From positions 1 to 51,340 of the forward strand of contig NZ_NRRF01000035.1 of assembly GCF_016583565.1 (NCBI RefSeq): a stretch of 51,340 bases of DNA, written 5' to 3'. The position numbers and the translations under genes were made by a program. Origin of the DNA: Thiocystis violacea (lineage in GTDB: Bacteria; Pseudomonadota; Gammaproteobacteria; Chromatiales; Chromatiaceae). The notes under the pieces were generated by a model that searched no databases, had not been told where the DNA came from, and saw nothing but the letters and a program-made list of their open reading frames with translations. Each line of letters opens with the position of its first letter. Position 1 is the stretch's first letter. Positions 9,160 through 20,500 of this stretch are shown here, piece by piece.

Positions 9160-9187
9160 TTGGATTCCACGGCGCTTCCGGTACCAT
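9160..9187 (+). promoter_or_regulatory. Putative sigma-70 promoter of the thioredoxin-like gene
   Basis: TTGGAT at 9160-9165 and TACCAT at 9182-9187 are separated by 16 bases, about 43 bases before the ATG at 9231. Both boxes are moderate matches. Confidence 0.4.
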
Positions 9188-9230
9188 GCCGCGACCACTG
9201 TAAACCAAGCACAGAGCTCGGAGGTTCCGC

Positions 9231-9788
9231 ATGGCTTCGACTGAAACCCCCGTTTGCGACTTCGGCGCCCCGGCGCCAGACTTCTCGCTGCCCGGTGTCG
9301 ACGGCAAGACCTGGACCCGCGACGACTGCAAGGGCGAGCGCGGCCTGCTGGTGATGTTCATCTGCAATCACTGCCCCTACGTGCAGGCGGTGCGCGACCG
9401 CCTCGTCCGCGACGCCCGCGAGCTGGCCGAACTCGGGATCGGCTGCGTCGCCATCAGCTCCAACGACGTCAACGACTATCCCGAGGACTCCTTCGACAAC
9501 ATGGCGCGCGTCGCCGAGGAGCACGCCTTCCCCTTCCCCTATCTCTACGACGCGAGCCAGGAAGTCGCCAAGGCTTACGGCGCCGTCTGCACCCCGGACT
9601 TCTTCGGCTACAACGCCAACCTGGGGCTGCAGTACCGTGGACGGCTCGACGCCAGCCGCAAGGAGGCCGCGCCCGCGGACGTTCGACGGGATCTCTTCGA
9701 GGCCATGAAGCTGGTGGCGGAGACGGGTGCCGGACCGAAAGATCAGATTCCGAGCATCGGCTGCTCCATCAAATGGCTGGCGAGCTGA
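9231..9788 (+). CDS. Thioredoxin-family / AhpC-TSA fold protein
   Basis: Single-domain protein of 185 aa with the peroxiredoxin/thioredoxin fold. The N-terminus APAPDFSLPGVDGKTW is the usual first strand, the redox motif is C45-N-H-C48 in MFICNHCPYV, and CTPDFF carries the cis-proline of the fold. The CNHCPYV motif is typical of a widespread, mostly uncharacterised group of bacterial thioredoxin-like proteins that probably act as thiol-disulfide oxidoreductases. No signal peptide is seen, so it should be cytosolic. A good ribosome-binding site (GGAGG) lies eight bases before the ATG. It stands alone, divergent from metK. Confidence 0.85.
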   Translation: MASTETPVCDFGAPAPDFSLPGVDGKTWTRDDCKGERGLLVMFICNHCPYVQAVRDRLVRDARELAELGIGCVAISSNDVNDYPEDSFDNMARVAEEHAFPFPYLYDASQEVAKAYGAVCTPDFFGYNANLGLQYRGRLDASRKEAAPADVRRDLFEAMKLVAETGAGPKDQIPSIGCSIKWLAS

Positions 9789-10187
9789 AGGGCGCGCGAA
9801 AAAAGGCGACGGAAAAAGCTGGTCATTTCGGGCGCCAATTCTTAATATTAGCAACTTATAAATCTGTTTCTAGCGCCATAAGTTTGTTTTGATTCCGGGG
9901 TTTGGGTGTTTTGGTACAGAATGGCGCTCCTGTGAGGGCACCACGACCCCGCACCCTCGTTTCTGCGGAGGCACCCCCTTCTGGAACGAATCCCGCGCCC
10001 TGCGTGGCCGCAAGCCCGCTAACCGCCACCCAGCGCTGCGCCACGACCCGTCTCATCGTTTGTTGCTCAATCAGCTTGTTGGTCAACCAGTTTGTTGTTC
10101 AATGAGTTCGTTGCTCAGTGAAATCAGGCTGCCGACGGTTGCGGCCCACGCAAGATTTTGGTCACCGATAGCTTAGAGGAGGGGCTC
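9789..10187. other. 399-bp intergenic leader of the tkt operon
   Basis: No gene is seen. An unusually A+T-rich patch at about 9838-9895 contains the inverted pair AACTTAT (9853-9859) and ATAAGTT (9878-9884). Nearer the gene is a 4 x 16-bp tandem array (10058-10121). The operon promoter should be here, but no -35/-10 pair is convincing. Confidence 0.5.
10058..10121 (+). repeat. Tandem repeat, 4 x 16 bp, upstream of tkt
   Basis: Four adjacent 16-mers: GTTTGTTGCTCAATCA, GCTTGTTGGTCAACCA, GTTTGTTGTTCAATGA and GTTCGTTGCTCAGTGA. The core GTTGnTCA is invariant and in units 1-3 forms the small palindrome TTGnTCAA. The array ends 66 bp before the tkt start. Evenly spaced palindromic cores suggest a multi-site operator, possibly for a LysR-type regulator such as CbbR, but this is inference. 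Confidence 0.75.
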
Positions 10188-12191
10188 ATGTCCTCACGTA
10201 AAGAACTCGCCAACGCCATCCGGGCGCTCGCCATGGATGCGGTGCAGAAGGCCAACTCAGGCCACCCGGGCGCCCCCATGGGCATGGCGGACATCGCCGA
10301 GGTGTTGTGGAACGACTTCATGACCCACAACCCGTCCAACCCGCACTGGGCCGACCGCGACCGCTTCGTGCTGTCCAACGGTCACGGCTCCATGCTGATC
10401 TACGCGCTGCTCCACCTGACTGGCTACGAGCTGGGCATCGAGGATCTCAAGCAGTTCCGCCAGCTCCACTCCAAGACCCCTGGCCACCCCGAGTACGGCT
10501 ATGCACCGGGCGTCGAGACCACCACGGGTCCGCTCGGCCAAGGCATCACCAATGCCGTCGGCATGGCGATCGCCGAAAAGGCCCTGGCCGCCGAGTTCAA
10601 CAAGCCCGGCCATGAGATCGTCGACCACAACACCTATGTCTTCCTGGGCGACGGCTGCCTCATGGAAGGCATCTCGCACGAGGCCTGCTCGCTGGCCGGC
10701 GCGCTGGGGCTGGGCAAGCTCATCGCCTTCTACGACGACAACAACATCTCCATCGACGGCGAGGTCCGCGGCCATGGCGACACGCCCGGCTGGTTCCTCG
10801 ACGACACGCCCAAGCGCTTCGAGGCCTACGGCTGGCAGGTCATTCCCAAGGTCGACGGCCATGATCCCGAGGCCGTCAAGACCGCGATCGAACAGGCGCG
10901 TGCCGCCGACGACAAGCCGACCCTGATCTGCTGCCAGACCATCATCGGCTACGGCTCGCCCAGCAAGCAGGGCAAGGAAGAGTGCCACGGCGCCGCGCTC
11001 GGCGAGGACGAGATCGCGTTGACCCGCGAGAACCTCGGCTGGAATTCTCCGCCCTTCGAGATCCCGGACAGCATCTACCAAGGTTGGGATGCCAAGGAGC
11101 GTGGCGCTTCGGCGGAAGCCGACTGGAACGCCAAGCTCGATGCCTACGCCAAGGCCTTCCCGGCCGAAGCCGCCGAGTTCAAGCGCCGCATGGCCGGCGA
11201 CCTGCCCGCCGACTGGTCCGCCAAGGCGGATGCCTTCGTCGCCGCCGTGGTCGAGAAGGGCGAGACCATCGCCTCGCGCAAAGCCTCGCAGAACGCGCTC
11301 AACGGCTTTGGCCCGCTGCTGCCCGAACTGATGGGCGGCTCGGCCGACCTCGCCGGCTCCAACCTGACGCTCTGGAAGGGCTGCAAGGGTGTCAGCAAGA
11401 CCGACGGCGGCAACTACATCTTCTACGGTGTCCGCGAGTTCGGCATGTCCGCCATCATGAACGGCATCGCCCTGCACGGCGGCTTCGTCCCCTACGGCGC
11501 GACCTTCCTGATGTTCTCCGAGTACGCCCGCAATGCCCTGCGCATGGCGGCCCTGATGCGGATCCAGTCGATCTTCGTCTACACCCATGACTCCATCGGC
11601 CTGGGCGAGGACGGACCGACCCACCAGCCGGTCGAGCAGATCCCGACGCTGCGCATGATCCCCAACATGAGCGTCTGGCGTCCCTGCGACGCGGTCGAAT
11701 CGGCCATCTCCTGGAAGCTCGCCATCGAGCGGACCAGCGGCCCGAGCTGTCTCATCTTCTCGCGCCAGAATCTGGCCCACATGGCACGCACGGACGAGCA
11801 ACTCGCCAACGTGGCGCGCGGCGGCTATGTGCTGCGCGACTGCGCGGGCACGCCGGACGCCATCATCATCGCCACCGGCTCCGAGGTCGAGCTGGCGATG
11901 AAGGCGGCAGAGGCCATGAGCGACAAGGCGATCCGCGTCGTCTCCATGCCCTCGACCAACGCCTTCGACGCCCAGGACGCGGCCTATAAGGAGTCCGTGC
12001 TGCCCAAGGCCGTCACCGCCCGCGTCGCCGTCGAGGCCGCGGTCACGGATGGCTGGTGGAAGTACGTCGGCAGCCAGGGCGCGGTGCTCGGCGTCGACCG
12101 CTTCGGCGAATCCGCCCCGGCCGGCGCACTCTTCAAGGAATTCGGCTTCACGGTCGACAACCTGGTCGCCACGGTGAAAGGCGTCCTTTAG
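10188..12191 (+). CDS. tkt: Transketolase
   Basis: Thiamine-diphosphate enzyme of 667 aa that transfers two-carbon units between sugar phosphates in the Calvin and pentose phosphate pathways. Landmarks are [20 protein letters not shown] near the N-terminus, the TPP/magnesium motif [13 protein letters not shown], and [19 protein letters not shown] in the central domain. The start at 10188 is chosen because AGAGGAGGGG precedes it; an ATG 30 bases upstream lacks such a site. It opens the five-gene operon tkt-gap-pgk-pyk-fba. The grouping with a Calvin-type aldolase suggests this copy serves CO2 fixation as well as central metabolism. Confidence 0.98.
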   Translation: MSSRKELANAIRALAMDAVQKANSGHPGAPMGMADIAEVLWNDFMTHNPSNPHWADRDRFVLSNGHGSMLIYALLHLTGYELGIEDLKQFRQLHSKTPGHPEYGYAPGVETTTGPLGQGITNAVGMAIAEKALAAEFNKPGHEIVDHNTYVFLGDGCLMEGISHEACSLAGALGLGKLIAFYDDNNISIDGEVRGHGDTPGWFLDDTPKRFEAYGWQVIPKVDGHDPEAVKTAIEQARAADDKPTLICCQTIIGYGSPSKQGKEECHGAALGEDEIALTRENLGWNSPPFEIPDSIYQGWDAKERGASAEADWNAKLDAYAKAFPAEAAEFKRRMAGDLPADWSAKADAFVAAVVEKGETIASRKASQNALNGFGPLLPELMGGSADLAGSNLTLWKGCKGVSKTDGGNYIFYGVREFGMSAIMNGIALHGGFVPYGATFLMFSEYARNALRMAALMRIQSIFVYTHDSIGLGEDGPTHQPVEQIPTLRMIPNMSVWRPCDAVESAISWKLAIERTSGPSCLIFSRQNLAHMARTDEQLANVARGGYVLRDCAGTPDAIIIATGSEVELAMKAAEAMSDKAIRVVSMPSTNAFDAQDAAYKESVLPKAVTARVAVEAAVTDGWWKYVGSQGAVLGVDRFGESAPAGALFKEFGFTVDNLVATVKGVL

Positions 12192-12235
12192 GACGCGATG
12201 ACCATCGGGTGGCAGGCGCCACCCGAGCAGGTTGC

Positions 12236-13443
<1,208 letters not shown>

Positions 13444-13528
13444 AAGCCGACGGCCCCAAAGAGGCTTCAGGCAAGGCCCACCTTGGACCTGAACCCTTTA
13501 CATAACAACGATTCAAGAGGATACGACT

Positions 13529-14710
13529 ATGTCCTTCATCAAGCTCACCGACCTCGACCTGGCTGGCAAGCGGGTGCTGATTCGCTCCGACCTCAATGTC
13601 CCGGTCAAGAACGGCAAGGTCACTTCGGACGCCCGCATCACCGCCTCCATGCCAACCTTCGAGCACTGCATCAAGGCCGGCGCCAAGGTCATGGTCATGT
13701 CCCATCTTGGCCGCCCCGAGGAAGGCGTCTTCTCCGAGGAGAACTCGCTCAAGCCGGTCGCCGACGACCTCGGCGCGAAGATGGGTCGCGAGGTCCGCTT
13801 GATCCGCGATTACCTGGACACAGCTCCCGAGATCGCCGACGGCGAGCTGGTCCTGCTCGAGAACGTCCGCTTCAACAAGGGCGAAGGCAAGGACAACGAG
13901 GAGCTCTCCAAACACTACGCCGCGCTCTGCGACGTCTTCGTCATGGACGCCTTCGGCACCGCCCACCGCGCCCAGGCCTCCACCCATGGTGCCGGCAAGT
14001 TCGCGCCGACCGCCTGCGCCGGCCTGCTGCTGAGCGAGGAACTGGATGCCCTGCGGAAGGCCCTCGCCAAGCCGGCGCGGCCCATGGTCGCCATCGTCGG
14101 CGGCTCCAAGGTCTCGACCAAGCTGACCGTGCTCGAAGCCCTGTCCGAGAAGGTCGACCAGCTGGTCGTCGGCGGCGGCATCGCCAACACCTTCCTCGCG
14201 GCCGCGGGCCACAACGTCGGCAAGTCCCTGTGCGAGCATGATCTCATCCCGACGGCTCAGGCCCTGATGGAGAAGATGACCGCCCGCGGGGCCACCATCC
14301 CGATCGCCACCGACGTGGTCTGCGGCAAGCAGTTCGACGAGAACGAGCCCGCGGTGACCAAGTCCGCCGCCGACGTGGCCGACGACGACATGATCTTCGA
14401 CATCGGCCCGAACTCCGCTCAGGATCTGGCGGACATCATCGCCAAGGCCGGCACCATCGTCTGGAACGGCCCGGTCGGCGTCTTCGAGTTCGACCAGTTC
14501 GGCGGGGGCACCAAAGCCGTCTCCATGGCGATCGCCAACGCGGCCGGCTTCAGCCTCGCCGGGGGCGGCGACACCATCGCCGCCATCCAGAAGTACGACA
14601 TCTACGACAAGGTGTCCTACATCTCCACCGCCGGCGGCGCCTTCCTGGAGTACCTCGAGGGCAAGACGCTCCCCGCGGTCGCCATGCTGGAAGCCCGCGC
14701 CAAGGATTGA
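13529..14710 (+). CDS. pgk: Phosphoglycerate kinase
   Basis: Transfers phosphate between ATP and 3-phosphoglycerate; 393 aa, full length. Recognised from [26 protein letters not shown] and the C-terminal nucleotide-binding segment [18 protein letters not shown] lies nine bases before the ATG. In the Calvin cycle it works with gap to reduce 3-phosphoglycerate, and the two genes are adjacent except for the inserted MITE-like element. Confidence 0.98.
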   Translation: MSFIKLTDLDLAGKRVLIRSDLNVPVKNGKVTSDARITASMPTFEHCIKAGAKVMVMSHLGRPEEGVFSEENSLKPVADDLGAKMGREVRLIRDYLDTAPEIADGELVLLENVRFNKGEGKDNEELSKHYAALCDVFVMDAFGTAHRAQASTHGAGKFAPTACAGLLLSEELDALRKALAKPARPMVAIVGGSKVSTKLTVLEALSEKVDQLVVGGGIANTFLAAAGHNVGKSLCEHDLIPTAQALMEKMTARGATIPIATDVVCGKQFDENEPAVTKSAADVADDDMIFDIGPNSAQDLADIIAKAGTIVWNGPVGVFEFDQFGGGTKAVSMAIANAAGFSLAGGGDTIAAIQKYDIYDKVSYISTAGGAFLEYLEGKTLPAVAMLEARAKD

Positions 14711-14779
14711 TCTCACTTCCCGACGCCACCTCCGGTCAGCGCGGCCGGGGGCGGACGACGAGAAGCTGGAAGCTGACAT

Positions 14780-16222
14780 ATGCCTAGACGTACAAAAATC
14801 GTCGCGACCCTTGGGCCGGCGACAGATCCGATTTCAGTCACCGACGACATCATCGCCGCCGGCGTGGATGTCGTTCGCCTGAATCTCTCTCACGACAGCC
14901 ACGAGCGCCATCGCGAGCGCGCGGCAAGCATCCGCGCGCGTGCCCTGCACGCCGGACACGAGATCGCGGTCCTCATGGACCTCCAGGGGCCCAAGATCCG
15001 CATCGGCAAATTCGCCGACGGCAAGATCCAGCTGGCGCGCGGCGACGCCTTCGCGATCGACGCCGCCTGCGCCCTGGACGAGGGCGACCAGAGCCGGGTC
15101 GGAACGACCTATGCCCGACTCGCCAACGATGTCCGTCACGGCGACACCCTGCTGCTCGACGACGGGGCCATCGAGCTGTGGGTCGAGGCGGTCGCCAATG
15201 GCCGCATCGACTGCAAGGTGGTGGTCGGCGGCACGCTCTCGAACAACAAGGGCATCAACAAGAAGGGCGGCGGCCTCTCAGCCCCGGCCCTGACCGAGAA
15301 GGACAAGGAAGACATCCGGTTCGCGGCCGAGATCGACGCGGACTACCTCGCCGTCTCCTTCGTCCGCAAGGGGGACGACGTCCGGCTCGCGCGCGAACTC
15401 TTCCAGACGGCCGGAGGGCGCGGCGGCATCGTCGCCAAGATCGAGCGCGCCGAGGCGCTCGACGACATCGACGACATCATCAACGCCGCCGACGCCATCA
15501 TGGTGGCGCGCGGTGATCTGGGCGTGGAGATCGGCGACGCCGAGCTGCCAGCGGTGCAGAAGCGCCTCATCAGCCGCGCCCGGGATCTCAACGCCGTGGT
15601 GATCACGGCGACTCAGATGATGCAGTCGATGATCGAGAATCCGATCCCGACACGCGCCGAGGTCTTCGACGTCGCCAATGCGGTACTCGACGGCACGGAC
15701 GCGGTCATGCTCTCCGCCGAGAGTTCGATCGGAAAAAATCCCGCCAAGGTCGTCGAAGCCCTGGACCGCATCTGCCTGGAAGCCGAGAAGAGCGTAACGC
15801 GCTCGGGCCACCGCATCGACTCGGTGTTCGGCCGCGTCGACGAGGGCATCGCCATGGCGGCCATGTACACCGCCAATCACCTGGGCGTGAAGGCCATCGC
15901 CGCATTGACCGAGACGGGCTCCACGGTGAAATGGATGTCGCGTATCAGCTCGGGCATCCCCATCTACGCGATGACCCGTTTCCACGAAACGCGCCGCAAG
16001 GTCCGTCTCTTCCGCGGCGTCTACCCGGTCGCCTTCGATGTCGCGAGCACCGACATCCACGAGGTCAACCGCGAGGTGATCGAGCAACTGCTCGCCAGCG
16101 GCACCGTCCAGAACGGCGACCTGGTCATCATCACCAAGGGCGATCGCTCAGGGGTTGAAGGCCAGACCAATATCATGAAAATCATGCGGGTCGGCGAGCA
16201 CAAGCTTCTGAACGATGACTGA
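14780..16222 (+). CDS. pyk: Pyruvate kinase
   Basis: Converts phosphoenolpyruvate and ADP to pyruvate and ATP; 480 aa. The N-terminus RRTKIVATLGPATD, the metal and substrate region VRLNLSHDSHERHRE, the catalytic lysine region IVAKIERAEALDDID and the signature VVITATQMMQSMI are all present. The segment NKGINKKGGGLSAPAL is like the PykA branch of gammaproteobacteria. A GGAAG ribosome-binding site lies in a CTGGAAGCTGAC spacer just before the start. Its place between pgk and fba lets one operon cover sugar phosphates down to pyruvate. Confidence 0.97.
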   Translation: MPRRTKIVATLGPATDPISVTDDIIAAGVDVVRLNLSHDSHERHRERAASIRARALHAGHEIAVLMDLQGPKIRIGKFADGKIQLARGDAFAIDAACALDEGDQSRVGTTYARLANDVRHGDTLLLDDGAIELWVEAVANGRIDCKVVVGGTLSNNKGINKKGGGLSAPALTEKDKEDIRFAAEIDADYLAVSFVRKGDDVRLARELFQTAGGRGGIVAKIERAEALDDIDDIINAADAIMVARGDLGVEIGDAELPAVQKRLISRARDLNAVVITATQMMQSMIENPIPTRAEVFDVANAVLDGTDAVMLSAESSIGKNPAKVVEALDRICLEAEKSVTRSGHRIDSVFGRVDEGIAMAAMYTANHLGVKAIAALTETGSTVKWMSRISSGIPIYAMTRFHETRRKVRLFRGVYPVAFDVASTDIHEVNREVIEQLLASGTVQNGDLVIITKGDRSGVEGQTNIMKIMRVGEHKLLNDD

Positions 16223-16260
16223 AGGACAGTGGTCGGGGGACGGTCGTCCAAGGACAGACG

Positions 16261-16306
16261 ACACTGACTTGAGACTGGCCACTGACCACAATCCACTGAC
16301 CACTTA
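16261..16306 (+). repeat. Degenerate ACTGACC heptamers before fba
   Basis: The pyk-fba spacer repeats ACTGAC-type words (CACTGACTT, GACTGGCC, ACTGACC, ACTGACC, ACTTAAC) like those before gap. An earlier CAGTGGTC at about 16227-16234 is complementary to GACCACTG in the run, so a weak hairpin is possible. Confidence 0.6.
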
Positions 16307-16328
16307 ACACTAGACACGAGGACTACCC

Positions 16329-17393
16329 ATGGCCCTGATCTCACTCCGCCAGATGCTGGATCACGCCGCCGAACACGGCTACGGCGTGCCCGCCTTCAAC
16401 GTCAACAACCTGGAGCAGATGCGCGCCATCATGGAAGCCGCCGACGAGACCGACTCCCCGGTCATCGTCCAGGCATCAGCCGGTGCCCGCAAATACGCCG
16501 GCGCACCCTTCCTGCGCCACCTCATCCTCGCCGCCATCGAGGAGTGGCCGCACATCCCGGTCTGCATGCACCAGGACCACGGCACCTCCATGCCCGTGTG
16601 CCAGCGTTCCATCCAGCTCGGCTTCTCCTCCGTCATGATGGACGGCTCGCTGGGCGAGGACGGCAAGACACCCACCTCCTACGACTACAACGTCGACATC
16701 ACCCGTCGCGTCGTCGAGATCTCGCACGCCTGCGGCGTCTCCGTCGAGGGTGAGCTGGGCTGCCTGGGCTCGCTCGAAACCGGCCAGGCCGGCGAGGAAG
16801 ACGGCATCGGCGCCGAGGGCACCCTGGACCACAGCCAGCTCCTCACCGACCCGGAAGAGGCCGCGGACTTCGTCAAGAAGACCGGCGTCGACGCCCTGGC
16901 CATCGCCATCGGCACCTCGCACGGCGCCTACAAGTTCACCCGTCCGCCGACCGGCGACATCCTGGCGATCGAGCGCATCAAAGAGATCCACAAGCGCATC
17001 CCGACCACCCATCTGGTCATGCACGGCTCCTCCTCCGTGCCCCAGGAATGGCTGGCCATCATCAATGAGTTCGGCGGCGCCATGGGCGAGACCTACGGCG
17101 TGCCGGTCGAGGAGATCGTCGAGGGCATCAAGCACGGCGTGCGCAAGGTCAACATCGACACCGACCTGCGCATGTCCTCCACCGGCGCCATTCGCAAGTT
17201 CCTCTCCGACAACCCCAAGGAGTTCGATCCGCGCAAATACTTCATCGCCGCCACCAAGGCCATGAAGGACATCTGCAAGGACCGCTACGAGGCCTTCGGC
17301 ACCGCCGGCAACGCAAGCAAGATCAAGGCACTGTCGCTGGATGCCATGACCACCCGCTATGCCAAGGGCGAGCTGGATCCCAAGGTCAACTGA
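16329..17393 (+). CDS. fba: Class II fructose-bisphosphate aldolase, Calvin-cycle subtype
   Basis: Zinc-dependent aldolase of 354 aa joining dihydroxyacetone phosphate with glyceraldehyde-3-phosphate or erythrose-4-phosphate. Metal and substrate motifs are [10 protein letters not shown] near residue 80, GTSHGAYKF near residue 197 and VMHGSSSVP near residue 227. Length and the sequence [20 protein letters not shown] match the class IIB form associated with autotrophs. GAGGA precedes the ATG. It is the last gene of the operon and is followed by a strong terminator at 17426-17448. Confidence 0.97.
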   Translation: MALISLRQMLDHAAEHGYGVPAFNVNNLEQMRAIMEAADETDSPVIVQASAGARKYAGAPFLRHLILAAIEEWPHIPVCMHQDHGTSMPVCQRSIQLGFSSVMMDGSLGEDGKTPTSYDYNVDITRRVVEISHACGVSVEGELGCLGSLETGQAGEEDGIGAEGTLDHSQLLTDPEEAADFVKKTGVDALAIAIGTSHGAYKFTRPPTGDILAIERIKEIHKRIPTTHLVMHGSSSVPQEWLAIINEFGGAMGETYGVPVEEIVEGIKHGVRKVNIDTDLRMSSTGAIRKFLSDNPKEFDPRKYFIAATKAMKDICKDRYEAFGTAGNASKIKALSLDAMTTRYAKGELDPKVN

Positions 17394-17425
17394 TCCGCAA
17401 CGGCTCGACCTCAGGGTCAAGCGAA

Positions 17426-17448
17426 GGGCGCCGCGAGGCGCCCTTTTT
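17426..17448 (+). terminator. Rho-independent terminator after fba
   Basis: GGGCGCC (17426-17432), a GCGA tetraloop, GGCGCCC (17437-17443), then TTTTT. It closes the tkt-fba operon 33 bp after the fba stop. Confidence 0.93.
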
Positions 17449-17481
17449 CGTTTGGCGCCCGCGCGAGCGAACCCGCCGATT

Positions 17482-17490
17482 TGCTATAGT
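17482..17490 (+). promoter_or_regulatory. Extended -10 promoter for the histidine kinase operon
   Basis: TGCTATAGT combines a TG extension with the -10 box TATAGT (17485-17490). No good -35 box precedes it. It lies between the fba terminator and the kinase start, 47 bp before the ATG. Close to the start, ATGCCATGA (17532-17540) forms a two-codon reading frame overlapping the true ATG. Confidence 0.5.
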
Positions 17491-17536
17491 CCACCGACAC
17501 CAGGATTGTGAGCCGAAGGCGCTGGAGCCTCATGCC

Positions 17537-20500
17537 ATGAAGGAGCACGCGAGCAGGCCCAAGTCACCCTGGCTGGCCGCCCTCCTGGCCATGCTGTTGG
17601 TGCTGGCCACGGAGCAGGTGATCGACCGACTGGCCCAGGGGCGCGCCCTGGAGCAGGAGCGCGTCAGCGTCTTGACCAACCTCTCCGCGGTGCGCGCGCG
17701 TCTGCAGGGTGTCATCAACGCCCACCTGCTCCTGGTGCACGGCCTGACCGCCGTGATCTCCGCACATCCGGACATCGACCAGGCGGAGTTCGCCCGCATC
17801 GCCCGGGGGTTGGTGGATGCGCGCCACGCGCTGCGCAACATCGCCGGCGCGCCCGATCTGGTCGTCTCGCTCATGTATCCCCTCGCCGGCAACGAGGCGG
17901 CGCTCGGACTGGACTACCGAACCCATTCCACGCAGAGCCAGACCGCGCTGCGCGCGATACGCACGGGTCAGTCGACCCTCGCCGGCCCGCTGCCCCTGCT
18001 GCAGGGCGGCATCGGCATCATCCTCCGCGAGCCGGTCTTCATCCCGGCGAGCGAGCCCGATACGCAACCGCGCCCCTGGGGTCTCGTCTCCGCCGTCATC
18101 GACGCCGACACCCTCTATCGCCAGGCGGGGCTCCTGGACGAGCACTCCCAACTGCAGCTCATGCTGCGCGGCACTGACGGGACCGGCGCCAGGGGACCGG
18201 TCTTCTTCGGCGACCCGCGGATCGCCGACCAGCAGCCCGTGACGCTCGCGATCGACCTGCCCGGCGGCAGCTGGCAGTTGGCGGCCATCCCCAAGCGCGG
18301 CTGGGGAGAGTCATCGCTCATGCTGTGGCTGATCCGGCTGGCCGGGTTGATGACCGCCCTGGCCGCCGGCGTCATGACCTACCTGCTGCTGCGCCGCACC
18401 CTGGCTCTCGCCCGCACCCAGGGACGCCTGCGGACACTGCTAGATACCATTCCGGATCTCATCTGGCTGAAGGATCCGAACGGCGTCTATCTGGCCTGCA
18501 ACCCGCGTTTCGAGCAGCTCTATGGGGCACCGGAGGCCGAGATTCTGGGCAAGTGCGACCGCGATTTCGTCCCCGCCGAGGTTGCGGACCTTTACTGCGC
18601 CAAGGACCGAGCCGCCATCGCCGCCGCCGGCCCCGTGGTCAACGAAGAGTGGCGCACCTTCGCCAACGACCGCCATCGCAGTCTGTTCGAGACCATCAAT
18701 ACGCCCGTGCTCGACCCCCAAGGGCGCGTGCTCGGGGTGCTCGGCATTGCCCGCGACATCAGCGCACACAAAGAGGCCGAAGAACGCATCCGTGGTCTCA
18801 ACCGCATTCACGCCGTGCTGACAGGCATCAATGGGGTCATTATGCGCATGCGCGACCCGGACCGGCTGTTTTGGGAAGCCTGTCGTGTCGCGGTCGAGGT
18901 CGGCGGTTTCCGCATGGCCTGGCTCGGCATGGCGGACCCGCAGAGCGGTCTGCTACGCCCGGTTGCCCATGCCGGAGAAACGGGGGACTATCTGGAGCAG
19001 TTACGCATCCCGCTCGCCGATACGCCCCGATCGAGCGGCCCCGCCGGCCTCGCCCTGCGCTACGCCGAGCATTGCGTCTGCAACGACATCGTCCAGGATC
19101 CGCGCATGGTCCCCTGGCGCGAGGCCGCACTGGCGCTGGACTACCGTGCCGTCGCCGCGTTCCCCATCATGGTCGAGGATCAGGTACGCGGCACCCTGAG
19201 CCTCTATACGAACCAGGTGGGCTTCTTCGACGCCGCTGAGCTCGACCTGCTTGACCAGCTCTCGACCGACATCGGCTTCGCGCTCCACCTGCTGGAGAGC
19301 GACCAGGCGCGTGAGACGCTCAATCGGCGCCTGGCCGATTTGCTGGAGACCATGAGCGACGGCTTCGTCAGCCTGGACCGCGACTGGCGCTTTCAGTACG
19401 TCAATCCCCAGGCCGGTGTCCTGCTCGGCCGCGATCCTGCGGAGCTGGTTGGCGCAGAACTCTGGACCGAATTCCCCGGCGGCATCGACCGTCCGATCCA
19501 GGACGCCCTGCAGAAGGCGATGCGCACGGGTGAAATGACTCGGGTGGAGGACTACCTGCCGCCCCAGGCACGTTGGCTCGAGAACCGCATCTATCCGACC
19601 CGTGATGGCCTTTCGGTTTTCTTTACTGACATCACCGAGCGCAAGGTCACCGAGCAGGCGCTACGTCGGCAGCGTGACATCCTCGATCGCACCAGTCGTC
19701 TTGCCCAGGTTGGCGGCTGGGGATTCGATGTCGGCACGGGTGAAGGCTCCTGGACCGACGAGACCGCGCGCATCTACGACCTCGAGGCGAGCGAGCGGGT
19801 AAGCGTCGCCGAGGGGCTCGCTGCCTTCTCCGGCCCCGACCGCCTCGCAATCGAGCACGCGATCCGCGACGCGATCGAAAACGCCCGCCCCTACGAGCTG
19901 GAGCTCGAGCTGACCACGGTGAAGGGCGCACGCAAGTGGGTGCGCACCATCGGGCTGCCGGTGCAGGAGAAGGGGCGCGTCGTCCGGCTGGAAGGCGCCA
20001 TTCAGGACATCACCAGCCGCACGCTCGCCGAGCGCGAGGCACGCGAGCGCAACGCGATGCTGGATCTGGTGTTCCAGGTCCTGCCCGATCTCTTCTTCCT
20101 CATGGACGCGGACGGGACCATCCGCGACTACCGCGCCAGCCGCGACGGTGACCTCTATGTCGAGCCGGAACACTTCCTCGGCCGACGGATGCAAGACGTG
20201 CTGCCGCCGCCGATCGCTGAACTCTTCGAGCGCAATCGCGTCATCCTGGAGCGCGACGGTGGGCTGGTGACCTACGAGTACGACTTGAGGCTACCCGATG
20301 GGGCGCGGCGCTTCGAGGCACGCCTCAGCCGCCTTCCCGAGACCACCAGGCTCGTCGCCGTGGTGCGCGACATCACCGAACGCGTCCACGCCCAGGCGGC
20401 GCTCGAAGCCCAGCGCCGGGAGACCGATGTCCTGGCGACGCTGCTCGAGCGCTCCAGCCAGCCGATGGCGGTCGGCTACTTGGATGGACGCCTCGGCCTC

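Noticed and set aside
10257..11801. 514-codon open frame on the minus strand
   Set aside because: Shadow of transketolase, whose motifs are intact on the plus strand.
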